This document shows, piece by piece, positions 7,427 through 15,826 of a DNA stretch of 64,000 nt. Below the pieces are notes generated by a model. It ran no database searches. It had not been told where the DNA came from and saw only the letters and a list, made by a program, of their open reading frames with translations. Location of the stretch: the NCBI GenBank assembly GCA_029960065.1, contig JASCOF010000003.1:372001-436000 (forward strand). Reading direction: 5' to 3'. Within the stretch, counting starts at the first letter, position 1. Every line of letters begins with the position of its first letter. Source of the stretch: Flavobacteriaceae bacterium PS02336 (lineage in GTDB: Bacteria; Bacteroidota; Bacteroidia; Flavobacteriales; Flavobacteriaceae). The position numbers were made by a program, and so were the translations under genes.

Positions 7427-9214
7427 ATGAAACTCTCTTTCAAAATACTAGCTTTTCTATTTCTTATATCACTTCCTAATTTTGCTCAGAACAAAAAGGC
7501 TACGCTTATCGTTCATCATGCAGTAATTCACACATTAGACGATAAAAATACAATCGTAGAAGCCATGGCTGTTGCCGACGGAAAAATTCTGAAAACAGGA
7601 AAAAACAGCGAAATCTTAAAACTAAAAGACAAAAAAACAACAGTAATTGATGCTAAAGGGAAAACCATTATTCCTGGAATATTCGATTCTCACATGCACA
7701 TTATCCGAGGCGGAAGATTCTACAATACCGAATTACGCTGGGACGGCATTCGTTCCTTAAAAAGAGCTTTAGCAATGCTGAAAGAACAAGCGCAAAGAAC
7801 TCCAAAAGGACAATGGGTTCGCGTTGTAGGCGGATGGAACGCTTATCAGTTCGAAGAAAAAAGACTCCCTACTTTAGCCGAAATCAACGAAGCAACAGGC
7901 GATGTTCCAACTTTTATCCTTCACTTGTACGGACATGCTTACTTGAATAAAGCAGGTTTAGACGCTTTGAAAATCGACGCCAATACACCAAATCCAAATG
8001 CGGGATTGATTGAAAAAGATCCCAACGGAAACCCAACCGGATTGTTAGTAGCAGAACCAAATGCTTTTATTTTATACTCTACTCTTGCTAAGCTTCCAGA
8101 ATTGACACAAGAAGAAAAATTCAATTCGACCAAACAATTTATGACCGAAATGAACCGTCTTGGCGTAACCGCTATTATGGATGCAGGAGGCGGATTTCAG
8201 AACTTTCCAGATGATTACGGCGTAACAAACGGTTTATGCAAAGACAGCGATTTGACGGTAAGAATGCCTTATTATTTGTTTGCTCAAAAGGCAGGAACAG
8301 AATTAAACGATTACACAAAATGGATGCAGACAGTCGAAATTGGCGAAGGCTGTGACGATGATCATCATTCCGATAAAGTGGAATATCACGTTCAAGGCGC
8401 TGGAGAAAATTTAGTAATGAGCGCTGGAGATTTTGAAAACTTCGATAAACCAAGACCAGAATTAAGCCCGGCGATGGAAGGACAGCTAAAAGAAGTTTTA
8501 TCATTGTTAGTAAAAAACAGATGGGCTTTTAGAATTCATGCTACTTATAATGAAAGTATTACCAGATTTTTAAATGTTATTGAAGACATTAATAAAGAAA
8601 CACCTTTAAACGGACTTTTATGGTTCTTTGATCATGCTGAAACTGTTTCTGTAGAAAATTTAAAACGAATTAAAGCGCTGAACGGAGGAATCGCAATTCA
8701 GCACAGAATGGCGTATCAAGGAGAAAGTTTTATTAAAAGATATGGAAAAACGGCCGCTTCAAATACAGTTCCATTAAAGAAAATCTTTGAATTGGGAATT
8801 AAAGTTGGAATGGGAACAGACGGAACGCGCGTAGCAAGTTACAATCCGTGGGTTGGTTTATATTGGTTAACGACTGGAAAAACTTTAGGCGGTTTAAAAT
8901 ACATGAACGACGAAAATATTGTAGACAGAACAACAGCTTTAAAATTATTTACTTACGGAAGCGCACAATTAATCAATATTGAAAAAGACAGAGGAATGCT
9001 GACTGCCAATAAATTAGCCGATTTTGCGATTCTTTCTGATGATTATTTCACTACTTCTGAAGAAAACATTTTAAACATCGAATCTAAACTGACAGTCGTA
9101 AACGGAAAAGTAGTGTATGCTGATCATGATTTTAGAACTTTTGCCAGCGAAAAACCAAAAGCAATTCCAGATTGGAGTCCGGTAAATTATTTTGGAGGAT
9201 ATCAAAAAAACTAA
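7427..9214 (+). CDS. Secreted YtcJ-like amidohydrolase
   Basis: The 595-residue protein has a signal peptide (FLFLISLPNFAQN) and the layout of YtcJ-type metal-dependent amidohydrolases: an N-terminal beta-sandwich, then the metal motif FDSHMHI at about residue 86-92, further His motifs (FRIHATYNES, WFFDHAETV), and the late catalytic Asp in GMGTDGTR. A closing VVNGKVVY strand completes the sandwich. These enzymes hydrolyse exocyclic amide or related C-N bonds; the substrate is unknown. The stop is 5 bp before the porin gene, so these two are co-transcribed. With the upstream exported cysteine hydrolase it looks like a periplasmic pathway for an amide-type compound (inference). Confidence 0.87.
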   Translation: MKLSFKILAFLFLISLPNFAQNKKATLIVHHAVIHTLDDKNTIVEAMAVADGKILKTGKNSEILKLKDKKTTVIDAKGKTIIPGIFDSHMHIIRGGRFYNTELRWDGIRSLKRALAMLKEQAQRTPKGQWVRVVGGWNAYQFEEKRLPTLAEINEATGDVPTFILHLYGHAYLNKAGLDALKIDANTPNPNAGLIEKDPNGNPTGLLVAEPNAFILYSTLAKLPELTQEEKFNSTKQFMTEMNRLGVTAIMDAGGGFQNFPDDYGVTNGLCKDSDLTVRMPYYLFAQKAGTELNDYTKWMQTVEIGEGCDDDHHSDKVEYHVQGAGENLVMSAGDFENFDKPRPELSPAMEGQLKEVLSLLVKNRWAFRIHATYNESITRFLNVIEDINKETPLNGLLWFFDHAETVSVENLKRIKALNGGIAIQHRMAYQGESFIKRYGKTAASNTVPLKKIFELGIKVGMGTDGTRVASYNPWVGLYWLTTGKTLGGLKYMNDENIVDRTTALKLFTYGSAQLINIEKDRGMLTANKLADFAILSDDYFTTSEENILNIESKLTVVNGKVVYADHDFRTFASEKPKAIPDWSPVNYFGGYQKN

Positions 9215-9219
9215 TTCAA

Positions 9220-10590
9220 ATGAAAAACACATTCTTCTTATTGTTGCTTTTGGGAATCTTTTTTTCGGCAAACGCACAACAAAAACCAGTTTTCCAAAAG
9301 CTGCGATATGAGGATGATTTCACTTATCTAAAAGCCGATTCAACGAAAACCTGGTATGAGAAAATTAAATATATTTCGTTAGGAAAAAACGAGAAATATC
9401 ACGTCACAATTGGCGGCGAAGCAAGACTACAATATACTTATACAGTCAACAACAAATGGGGCGATGAATCCGATGCAGATGATGGCTATTTACTTTCACG
9501 CTATCTGCTTCACGCCAATGTTCAACTGGGCGTTTTTAGAACGTTTTTTGAATTGCAGAGCAGTTTAGCAAATGGCAAAGCAGATCCGAGTCCCGTTGAC
9601 GAAAATCAGTTAGACATACATCAGGCTTTTCTGGATATTGATTTTATCCGAAAAGAAAATGAACAGTTAACATTTCGTGCTGGAAGACAAGAAATGATGT
9701 ACGGTTCACAGCGTTTAGTCGCTGTGCGCGAAGGTCCAAACAGCCGAATTGCCTTTGACGGACTGAAATTATTTTATAAAAAAAACAATTGGCAGTCAGA
9801 TGCTTTTTTCACGCATCCAATTGCCAATAAACAAGGAACTTTTAATGATAATTTCAATGAAAATGCGAAGTTATGGGGAAGTTACACTGTAATGCACCAA
9901 GTACCTTTTATTCAGAATATTGATTTATATTATTTAGGTTTATGGAAAAACCGAGCTGTTTTTGATGATGCCGTTGGCGAAGAAAACAGGCAGTCAATTG
10001 GAACCAGAATTTGGAAAAACAAAGGCAATTGGAAATACGATTTTGAAGGCGTTTATCAATTCGGAAATATCAATCAAAAGACGATTTCAGCGTGGACCAT
10101 TTCTTCTTTTGCTTGTTATACTTTTGAAAATATTAAATTTAAGCCAGAAATAGGACTTAAAACCGAGATCATTTCAGGAGATAAAAACTCAGATGATACT
10201 CATTTAGAAACCTTTAATCCTTTATATCCAAGAGGCGCTTATTTTGGATTAGTGGCCTTAATTGGTCCTTCCAATTTAATTGATATTCATCCATCAATTA
10301 ATTTTAATTTATCTGAAAAATGGACGCTCGGAATGGATTATGACATTTTCTGGAGACAAACATTAAGTGACGGAATTTATGCCCCAAATATGCAGCTTTT
10401 ATATTCTGGAAAAGATACAGCTGAACGTTTTATTGGTTCGCAGTTAATCTCAAATTTAAACTACGATATGAATAATCATCTAGGATTTACACTCGAAACT
10501 GGCTGGTTCAATGCAGGTTCATTTTTAAAAGAAGTGGGTTCAGGAAAAGATTATTTTTATGCAGCGTTGACGGCACAATTTAAATTTTAA
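9220..10590 (+). CDS. Alginate-export-type outer-membrane porin
   Basis: I choose the ATG at 9220 (456 residues), directly before the signal peptide FFLLLLLGIFFSANAQQ; longer in-frame extensions overlap the amidohydrolase end. The body is rich in amphipathic beta strands and shows the family features GGEARLQYTY, FRAGRQEMMYGSQRLVAVRE and a C-terminal aromatic strand ending AALTAQFKF. The family (alginate export, AlgE-like) forms 18-strand outer-membrane pores for anionic compounds. No alginate synthesis genes are nearby, so it likely takes up or exports the substrate of the two neighbouring periplasmic hydrolases. Its 3' end is partly duplicated just downstream. Confidence 0.83.
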   Translation: MKNTFFLLLLLGIFFSANAQQKPVFQKLRYEDDFTYLKADSTKTWYEKIKYISLGKNEKYHVTIGGEARLQYTYTVNNKWGDESDADDGYLLSRYLLHANVQLGVFRTFFELQSSLANGKADPSPVDENQLDIHQAFLDIDFIRKENEQLTFRAGRQEMMYGSQRLVAVREGPNSRIAFDGLKLFYKKNNWQSDAFFTHPIANKQGTFNDNFNENAKLWGSYTVMHQVPFIQNIDLYYLGLWKNRAVFDDAVGEENRQSIGTRIWKNKGNWKYDFEGVYQFGNINQKTISAWTISSFACYTFENIKFKPEIGLKTEIISGDKNSDDTHLETFNPLYPRGAYFGLVALIGPSNLIDIHPSINFNLSEKWTLGMDYDIFWRQTLSDGIYAPNMQLLYSGKDTAERFIGSQLISNLNYDMNNHLGFTLETGWFNAGSFLKEVGSGKDYFYAALTAQFKF

Positions 10591-10673
10591 TAATAAACGG
10601 TACATTTTGTAGGGACGGATTTTAATCCGTCCAATTAGTAAAAGATTATTTTTACGCACAATTTAAATTTTAA
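10545..10673. repeat. Duplicated 3' end of the porin gene around a REP-like palindrome
   Basis: The last 46 bp of the porin gene (10545-10590) recur at 10640-10673 with 12 bp deleted. The second copy still reads KDYFYAQFKF-stop against KDYFYAALTAQFKF-stop in the gene. Between them lies the perfect palindrome GGACGGATTTTAATCCGTCC (10613-10632). It looks like a tail duplication with a REP element in the middle. Confidence 0.75.
10613..10632. repeat. REP-like palindrome with GGATTTTAATCC core
   Basis: Perfect 20-bp palindrome. The same GGATT..AATCC core returns at 28131-28148, 28211-28230, 40585-40603 and 40684-40699, so it belongs to a dispersed family in this genome. Confidence 0.75.
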
Positions 10674-10698
10674 ATTTGTGTAATTCAAAATCGTAAAA

Positions 10699-11259
10699 AT
10701 GGAAAAAACATATTCGGTTGTATTTTATTCTAAAACATTGGTGGAGCCCGTTAAAAAATTGAAAGACTTTTTAAGAAGCAAAATCAAATGGTACAACAGC
10801 TGTAATTCTGAAGCGCATATTACGATTTGTGAATTTAAAATTGATGATTCTCAACTAGATTCATTCAAACAAAAGCTTGCTAAAATTTCGGATACTTTTA
10901 CGCCTTTTCAAGCATATTTAGATCATTTCGATTCTTTTCCAAATGCTGGTGCTTTTTTTATTGGTGTAAATGAAGATTCAAAAAATCATTTTGTCCCAAT
11001 CATGAAAAAGATTCATGAAACTCTAAAGTCTTTAAAACTCAAAAAAAGTGACGAACCGCATATGTCAATCGGACGAAGATTAACTCCCGAAAACCTTAAA
11101 ATTGCTTCTGAACTTTTTACCACAATTGACCTTCAATTTGAATGCAGCGAAATTGTTTTAAGAGAATTTGACCCAATAAAAAAACAGTTTTTTGTAATTG
11201 ATGCTTTTCTTTTTGGAAATAATCCTGAACCAGAATTGATTCAGGGAAGTCTTTTTTAA
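10699..11259 (+). CDS. 2H phosphoesterase, 2'-5' RNA ligase-like
   Basis: The 186-residue protein has both signature motifs of the 2H superfamily: His40-x-Thr42 (AHITICEF) and His121-x-Ser123 (PHMSIGRR), about 80 residues apart as expected. The family includes LigT/ThpR and cyclic phosphodiesterases that act on 2',3'-cyclic or 2'-5' linked nucleotides. No signal peptide is present, so it is cytoplasmic. A TAAATTTG -7-like box stands at 10671-10678, about 20 bp ahead of the ATG and inside the duplicated porin tail. The gene appears to stand alone; the substrate cannot be told. Confidence 0.85.
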   Translation: MEKTYSVVFYSKTLVEPVKKLKDFLRSKIKWYNSCNSEAHITICEFKIDDSQLDSFKQKLAKISDTFTPFQAYLDHFDSFPNAGAFFIGVNEDSKNHFVPIMKKIHETLKSLKLKKSDEPHMSIGRRLTPENLKIASELFTTIDLQFECSEIVLREFDPIKKQFFVIDAFLFGNNPEPELIQGSLF

Positions 11260-11400
11260 CCGCAAAGAACGCAATCCCGATAGCTATCGGGATACGCAAA
11301 GTTTGCAAAGATTTTACACAAAGCTTTGCGAACTTTGCGTTTTCTATAGACTGTCTAAATAAAAAAACCTTGCGTTCTTTGCGTTTAAACTGACAAAGCA
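11260..11400. repeat. Dispersed flavobacterial spacer repeat with terminal inverted repeat
   Basis: The spacer begins with CCGCAAAGAACGCAA and ends with TTGCGTTCTTTGCG, nearly reverse complements, and holds a perfect palindrome ATCCCGATAGCTATCGGGAT (about 11274-11293) and a central TTTGCAAAG/CTTTGCGAACTTTGCG hairpin. The same words recur at 14190-14400. It would fold into a long hairpin and may end transcription of the 2H gene. Confidence 0.75.
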
Positions 11401-11437
11401 TATTTTTCCGTATATTTGAATTTTACAATTCACAAAT

Positions 11438-12361
11438 ATGAAATCTCTAGATTCATTTTACAAAGACATAACCGAAGGTTCCACTATTGAACCTAATTCT
11501 TTACTTCCAAATGACATTCAGAAAGAAATAGGTCATTTTAATGTTTTTGATATTCAAGAACTTCTGGAACGTATGAAAGGAAAACCTGGAATGCCTTATG
11601 ACAGAAGAGCTTATTACAAAATCAGTTTAATCCGAGGTCACAATAAAGCGGAATATGCCGACAAAGTAATCGAAATTGAAAAACAGGGATTGTTGTTTGC
11701 AACACCAAAAATTCCGTACAATTATTTACCGCAAGACACCAATCAAGGCGGGCAGTTTTGTGTTTTTACCAGCGAATTTTTATCCAAAAGTAAAAGCGGA
11801 ATTGATCTGGATGAACTACCAATTTTTGCCTCAGATGGTTATCCAATTTTTCAATTATCAGATGAAGAAGTCGAAGAAGTTGCTTTGATTTTCAAAAAGA
11901 TACAAAAAGAAATCAATTCCGATTATATTTATAAATACGATTTAATCCGAAATTATGTTGCCGAATTAATTCACTTCGGACAAAAATTACAACCTATAAC
12001 AGCTTTATATTCTAAACACAATTCGGCAGCGAGAGTTTCTTCTTTATTTGCAGAATTATTAGAAAGACAATTCCCAATAGAATCTCCAAATCAAAGATTA
12101 GAACTGAGAACGGCAAAAGATTTTGCAGAAAGATTATCGGTTCACGTGAATCATTTAAATAAGGTTTTAAAGGAAAACACCGGAAAAACCACGACAGAAT
12201 TAATCAGTTCCAGATTAACAAACGAAGCGAAAATCCTTTTAAAACAAACCGATTGGAATATATCTGAAATCGCTTATTCACTTGGATTTGAAGAATTAGC
12301 GCATTTTTCTAATTTCTTTAAAAAGCAAACTTCGTTTACGCCGCTGGCTTTTAGGAGTTAG
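11438..12361 (+). CDS. AraC-family transcriptional regulator
   Basis: The 307-residue protein has a C-terminal AraC DNA-binding domain at about 215-307: first helix-turn-helix TAKDFAERLSVHVNHLNKVL, second WNISEIAYSLGFEELAHFSN, then FFKKQTSFTPLAFR. The N-terminal part (about 60-190) looks like an AraC ligand-binding cupin. A TATATTTG -7 box stands at 11411-11418, about 20 bp before the ATG. Two short-chain dehydrogenase genes follow on the same strand after 227 bp, whose promoter has a -7 box (TACCTTTG at 12555-12562) without a -33 match, suggesting activation. AraC regulators next to SDR genes are common in flavobacteria. Confidence 0.87.
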   Translation: MKSLDSFYKDITEGSTIEPNSLLPNDIQKEIGHFNVFDIQELLERMKGKPGMPYDRRAYYKISLIRGHNKAEYADKVIEIEKQGLLFATPKIPYNYLPQDTNQGGQFCVFTSEFLSKSKSGIDLDELPIFASDGYPIFQLSDEEVEEVALIFKKIQKEINSDYIYKYDLIRNYVAELIHFGQKLQPITALYSKHNSAARVSSLFAELLERQFPIESPNQRLELRTAKDFAERLSVHVNHLNKVLKENTGKTTTELISSRLTNEAKILLKQTDWNISEIAYSLGFEELAHFSNFFKKQTSFTPLAFRS

Positions 12362-12408
12362 ATTTTTTTAGATTGAAGATTTTAGATTTTAGATTTTAGA
12401 TTCCTAGA

Positions 12409-12441
12409 ACTTTGTCAAAGTTTAAAACTTTGACAAAGTTT
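12409..12441. repeat. TTTGTCAAAG hairpin repeat, copy 1
   Basis: AACTTTGTCAAAGTT followed at once by AACTTTGACAAAGTT forms a long perfect hairpin. Near-identical copies stand at 40791-40824 and 49797-49830. Located between the AraC and SDR genes; could end AraC transcription. Confidence 0.75.
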
Positions 12442-12588
12442 CAACGCAACGTTATTGGAGTTTGGAATTTAAAATTTTTGGAATTTACCGCTCGTGATTT
12501 GAATTTCGCAAACATCGATTTGATATTTACAATTTCCCATCTCTACTTCACTCCTACCTTTGTCTTATCAATTTAAAAGATCGAAAAG

Positions 12589-13317
12589 ATGAATTTATCA
12601 AACAACAAAATACTAATAACTGGAGGTGCAAGCGGTATCGGACTTGGACTTACCGAACGATTTATTCAGGAAAACAATACTGTGATTATCTGCGGCAGAA
12701 GAGAATCTCTTTTAAACGAAGTAAAATCAAAATTTCCTTCGGTTATTACAAAAGTATGTAACTTGTCAATTGAAAAAGAGCGCATTGCACTTTACGAATG
12801 GATTGCAGAAAATCATCCTGATTTAAATGTATTAATCAATAATGCAGGAATTCAAAACTGGATTTCAATAACGGACGACAATTTCTACGAAAGCATGAAA
12901 GCTGAGTTAAGTACAAATATCGAAGCTCCATTGCATTTAACTTCTTTATTTATTCAGTTACAATCTTTAAAAACGGTAATGAATGTTACTTCCGGACTGG
13001 CGTTTTCGCCTTTTGCAAAAGTTCCAGTTTATTCGGCTACAAAAGCATTTTTCAGATCGTTTACGCTTTCACTTCGTCATTTATTAAAAGAAAAAAATAT
13101 CGAAGTAATCGAAATTATTCCACCTGCACTAAACACAGATCTGGGCGGAATTGGCCTTCACGACGCACATCCAAGCGTTAGCAGTTTTATCGAATCTATT
13201 TTTGAACAATTAAAGGAAGGAAGACAAGAATTGACTTTCGGCACAAGCGAAACCAGATTAAACGCCAGCGCAGAAGAGTTAAGAAATCATTTTAATGCAA
13301 TGCATGGGAAAAATTAA
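12589..13317 (+). CDS. Short-chain dehydrogenase/reductase, DltE-like
   Basis: The 242-residue protein is a classical SDR. The Rossmann cofactor motif is TGGASGIGLG (about 10-19), followed by the NNAG motif (residues about 84-87), and the catalytic Ser and YSATK (Tyr-x-x-x-Lys) near residue 149-153. The cofactor loop after the second strand reads ICGRRES, favouring NADP(H). Closest architecture is the DltE-like oxidoreductase group (LRHLLKEKNIEVIEIIPPAL..DL). The substrate is unknown. It follows the AraC gene and precedes a second SDR by 84 bp; the pair is likely co-regulated by that AraC protein. Confidence 0.87.
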   Translation: MNLSNNKILITGGASGIGLGLTERFIQENNTVIICGRRESLLNEVKSKFPSVITKVCNLSIEKERIALYEWIAENHPDLNVLINNAGIQNWISITDDNFYESMKAELSTNIEAPLHLTSLFIQLQSLKTVMNVTSGLAFSPFAKVPVYSATKAFFRSFTLSLRHLLKEKNIEVIEIIPPALNTDLGGIGLHDAHPSVSSFIESIFEQLKEGRQELTFGTSETRLNASAEELRNHFNAMHGKN

Positions 13318-13332
13318 AAATTAACAATGGAT

Positions 13333-13372
13333 AATTGATAATTGCCAACTAATCAATTAGCAATTATCAATT
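13333..13372. repeat. Perfect 13-bp inverted repeat between two SDR genes
   Basis: AATTGATAATTGC at 13333-13345 pairs with GCAATTATCAATT at 13360-13372, with more AATTATCAATT copies following up to 13394. The repeat fills nearly all of the gap and could be an mRNA hairpin that tunes expression of the second gene. Confidence 0.7.
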
Positions 13373-13401
13373 TCCAATTATCAATTATCAATTAAAAAAA
13401 T

Positions 13402-14166
13402 ATGGCAGTAAATACAAAAATAGCTCTTGTTACAGGCGGTAGCAGAGGTTTAGGGAAAAATATGGCAATTGCGATTGCAAAAAAAGGAATCGACGTAATT
13501 ATTACTTACAACAGTAAAAAAGAAGAAGCTGATTTAGTGGTAAAAGAAATCGAAAGTTTAGGTCAGAAAGCCACTTCGCTTCAACTAAACGTTGCTGAAT
13601 CTGGAACTTTTGATTCTTTCTTTAACGAAGTAGAAGCAACTTTGAAAAGCACTTTCAAAACCGATAAATTCGACTTTTTAATAAACAATGCTGGAATCGG
13701 AATTCACAATTCTTTCATTGGAACAACAGAAGCAGAATTTGATCAATTGACTAATATTCAGTTTAAAGGACCGTTTTTCTTAACTCAAAAAGGATTAAAC
13801 GTGATGAATGACGGCGGCGGAATTGTAAACATTTCTACCGGTTTAGCAAGATTTTCATTCCCTGGTTATGCAGCTTATGCTTCTATGAAAGGCGCAATCG
13901 AAACTTTAACCAAATATCAAGCAAAAGAATTGGGTTCAAGAAAAATCAGAGTGAATGTTGTAGCTCCAGGTGCCATTGAAACTGATTTTGGCGGCGGAGT
14001 GGTTCGCGACAATGAACAAATGAACCAGCAGATTGCTTCTGTAACAGCTTTAGGAAGAGTTGGATTACCTGATGATATTGGCGGTGTTGTTGCCTTTTTA
14101 TGTACCGAAGATGCACGCTGGATAAACGCACAAAGAATTGAAGCTTCTGGCGGAATGATGCTTTAA
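13402..14166 (+). CDS. Short-chain dehydrogenase/reductase, FabG-like
   Basis: The 254-residue protein has a classical SDR layout: TGGSRGLGKN cofactor motif at the N-terminus, NNAGIGIHN, catalytic Ser in NISTGLARF, YAAYASMKGAIE carrying the Tyr-x-x-x-Lys pair, and the conserved VNVVAPGAIETDFGGG tail. The closing segment IASVTALGRVGLPDDIGGVV..GGMML is typical of FabG/glucose dehydrogenase-like enzymes. It is not paired with fatty-acid genes, so a catabolic or detoxifying role is more likely than lipid synthesis. It ends the AraC-SDR-SDR cluster. Confidence 0.88.
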   Translation: MAVNTKIALVTGGSRGLGKNMAIAIAKKGIDVIITYNSKKEEADLVVKEIESLGQKATSLQLNVAESGTFDSFFNEVEATLKSTFKTDKFDFLINNAGIGIHNSFIGTTEAEFDQLTNIQFKGPFFLTQKGLNVMNDGGGIVNISTGLARFSFPGYAAYASMKGAIETLTKYQAKELGSRKIRVNVVAPGAIETDFGGGVVRDNEQMNQQIASVTALGRVGLPDDIGGVVAFLCTEDARWINAQRIEASGGMML

Positions 14167-14189
14167 TTGTTGATGGTTGTTGGTTGTTG

Positions 14190-14400
14190 GTTTAACCGCA
14201 AAGAACGCTAAGGTTTACGCAAGGTTCGCAAAGTTTTTTGACAAGGCTTTGCATTCTTTGAGGTTAAAAAACAAAAAGAACGATAAGGTTTGCGCAAGGA
14301 TCGCAAAGTTTTTTAGACAAAGCTTTGCGAACTTTGCGTTTTTATATATAAAGCTCAGAAAAAAAAACCTTGCGCACTTTGCGTTTAAAACACACAAAGA
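14190..14400. repeat. Dispersed flavobacterial spacer repeat, second locus
   Basis: Multiple CGCAAAG, AAGCTTTGCGAACTTTGCG and CCTTGCGCACTTTGCG words, related to 11260-11400, including opposed copies that would pair. Reading frames through it give only low-complexity F-A-K-x-A-K peptides, so I regard it as non-coding. Confidence 0.7.
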
Positions 14401-14452
14401 GCATCAACATGAAACTTGAAACCTGAAACCTGAAACTAAAAAACTAAAAACA

Positions 14453-14485
14453 AAACCCGATAAGCTTTAAAAACTCATCGGGTTT
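14453..14485 (-). terminator. Terminator of the PepSY-like gene
   Basis: AAACCCGAT (14453-14461) pairs with ATCGGGTTT (14477-14485). On the minus strand the stem is followed by TTTTGTTTTT, a good Rho-independent tail. Confidence 0.75.
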
Positions 14486-14519
14486 GTCGTTTCAAATATA
14501 TTTGAATTAGTAAGCAAGT

Positions 14520-14993
14520 TTAGTTTTTTTCGATAATGACATCAAAACCGCCGTCTTTATCGAATTGGATATCATAAAATTTGTTGTCTTTCGTGACACC
14601 CACTTCGTAGGTCGTTATATTTTTATAATCTACAACAAGTGCAACTTCTCGAATCGCTTTGACAGAATAGTTTTTCTTTAAATAAGCCTGTGCTTTTGGC
14701 GGTAATTGACTTAGAGGAATCTGCAATTCATAGGCTTTCATATTTCCTAAATTATCGTAAATCGCCAGTGCCTTTGTTGTATTGTTTACATTGTATCGCG
14801 CTTCATAGCGAATCTCATCATTATCATCTCCAACATACTCTTCAGACCAAACCGGCACTTTACCTGGATATTCTTTTTCAAAAGCAAGTCTCACCTGTTC
14901 TGGCGGTGTAATTACTTTTTTCATATTGGTTCCTTCTTGCGCAATTAAAAAACTGCTGCATAAAAAAGTTAGAATCAAAAGCACGTTTTTCAT
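14520..14993 (-). CDS. Secreted PepSY-like (beta-lactamase-inhibitor-like) protein
   Basis: The 157-residue protein has a signal peptide (LLILTFLCSSFLIAQE) and two tandem PepSY-like halves: VRLAFEKEYPGKVPVWSEE..YEARYN at about 33-70 and AQAYLKKNYSVKAIREVALV..YEVGVTKDNKFYDIQFDKDG at about 103-150. This matches the putative periplasmic beta-lactamase-inhibitor-like family common in Bacteroidota. It lies downstream of a LytTR two-component system on the same strand, with a 128-bp gap. PepSY-like secreted proteins often accompany two-component systems and may bind or restrain periplasmic proteins; the partner is unknown. Confidence 0.8.
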   Translation of the reverse strand: MKNVLLILTFLCSSFLIAQEGTNMKKVITPPEQVRLAFEKEYPGKVPVWSEEYVGDDNDEIRYEARYNVNNTTKALAIYDNLGNMKAYELQIPLSQLPPKAQAYLKKNYSVKAIREVALVVDYKNITTYEVGVTKDNKFYDIQFDKDGGFDVIIEKN

Positions 14994-15121
14994 AGTTTTA
15001 ATTTTAAATTAAACTTTAAACAACGTATTAAAAGTACTACTTTTTTATTAAGATTATATGAAGATCCTAATAATTTTCACCAGCAAAATAAAGAACTTAA
15101 AATCAGTAATTTAAACCAAAA

Positions 15122-15826
15122 TCACAATTCAAGTTTTTTTAATCTATCCGTTAATTCTCTTTTATAAGTAATTCCAATTGGGATTCTTTCATTTTTAATA
15201 ATTACAAAATCCTTCTCAGTCGTATCAATTTTATCCAACGCTACAATGTATGATTTATGAATTCGCATAAAACTTTTTTCTGGCAGGCATTTTTCAAATT
15301 CAGTTGTTGTAATCGAAGCCAGATAAGTTCGTTTTGTCGTATGGAGTTTTACGTAATTACCAAAACTCTGCGCAAATAAAAGCTGGTCTAATTCTATTTC
15401 AATAAAATAACCATCGACTTTTACACTAACCGAATTAATAACTGCTTGCTCTGCTTTTTTTACATTTTCTGTTGCAAAAAAGCGATCAATTGCTTTTAAA
15501 AACCTTGGAAAATAAATGGGTTTCAGCAAATAATCAATTACGCCGTAATCATAACTTTCTAAAGCAAATTCAGAATAAGCGGTCGTTAAAATTGTTTTAG
15601 GATGTGTTGGAAGAATCTTTAGCAATTCCATTCCCGAAATCTCAGGCATATTAATATCGAGAAACATTAAATCGACTGGATTTTCTCTTAGATAATTCAT
15701 CGCCTCAATACCATTGTAACCTTGAAAAACCAATTCTAACTGCGGATTCTGTTTGATATAATTTGCCAAAACATAATGCGCCGCTGGTTCATCATCTACA
15801 ATAATACATTTTTTTGTTTCTCTCAT
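15122..15826 (-). CDS. LytTR-family response regulator
   Basis: The 234-residue protein has a receiver domain (acidic pair Asp11-Asp12, phosphoacceptor Asp57 in LMFLDINMPEISG, Lys102 region LLKPIYFPRFLKA) and a C-terminal LytTR DNA-binding domain (about 130-234; FAQSFGNYVKLHTTKRTYL, MRIHKSYIVALDKI). It overlaps the upstream kinase gene by 4 bp (ATGA), so the two are translationally coupled. LytTR regulators bind paired direct repeats; the divergent efflux operon starting at 17032 is a natural target (inference). Confidence 0.92.
   Translation of the reverse strand: MRETKKCIIVDDEPAAHYVLANYIKQNPQLELVFQGYNGIEAMNYLRENPVDLMFLDINMPEISGMELLKILPTHPKTILTTAYSEFALESYDYGVIDYLLKPIYFPRFLKAIDRFFATENVKKAEQAVINSVSVKVDGYFIEIELDQLLFAQSFGNYVKLHTTKRTYLASITTTEFEKCLPEKSFMRIHKSYIVALDKIDTTEKDFVIIKNERIPIGITYKRELTDRLKKLEL

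Noticed and set aside
11117..11401. Minus-strand frame overlapping the 2H phosphoesterase end
   Set aside because: Runs through the spacer hairpin and antisense of a gene with both HxT/S motifs.
14177..14419. Opposed frames with F-A-K-x-A-K repeats in the spacer after the SDR genes
   Set aside because: Peptides arise from the CGCAAAG spacer repeat on both strands; no start signal, low complexity.
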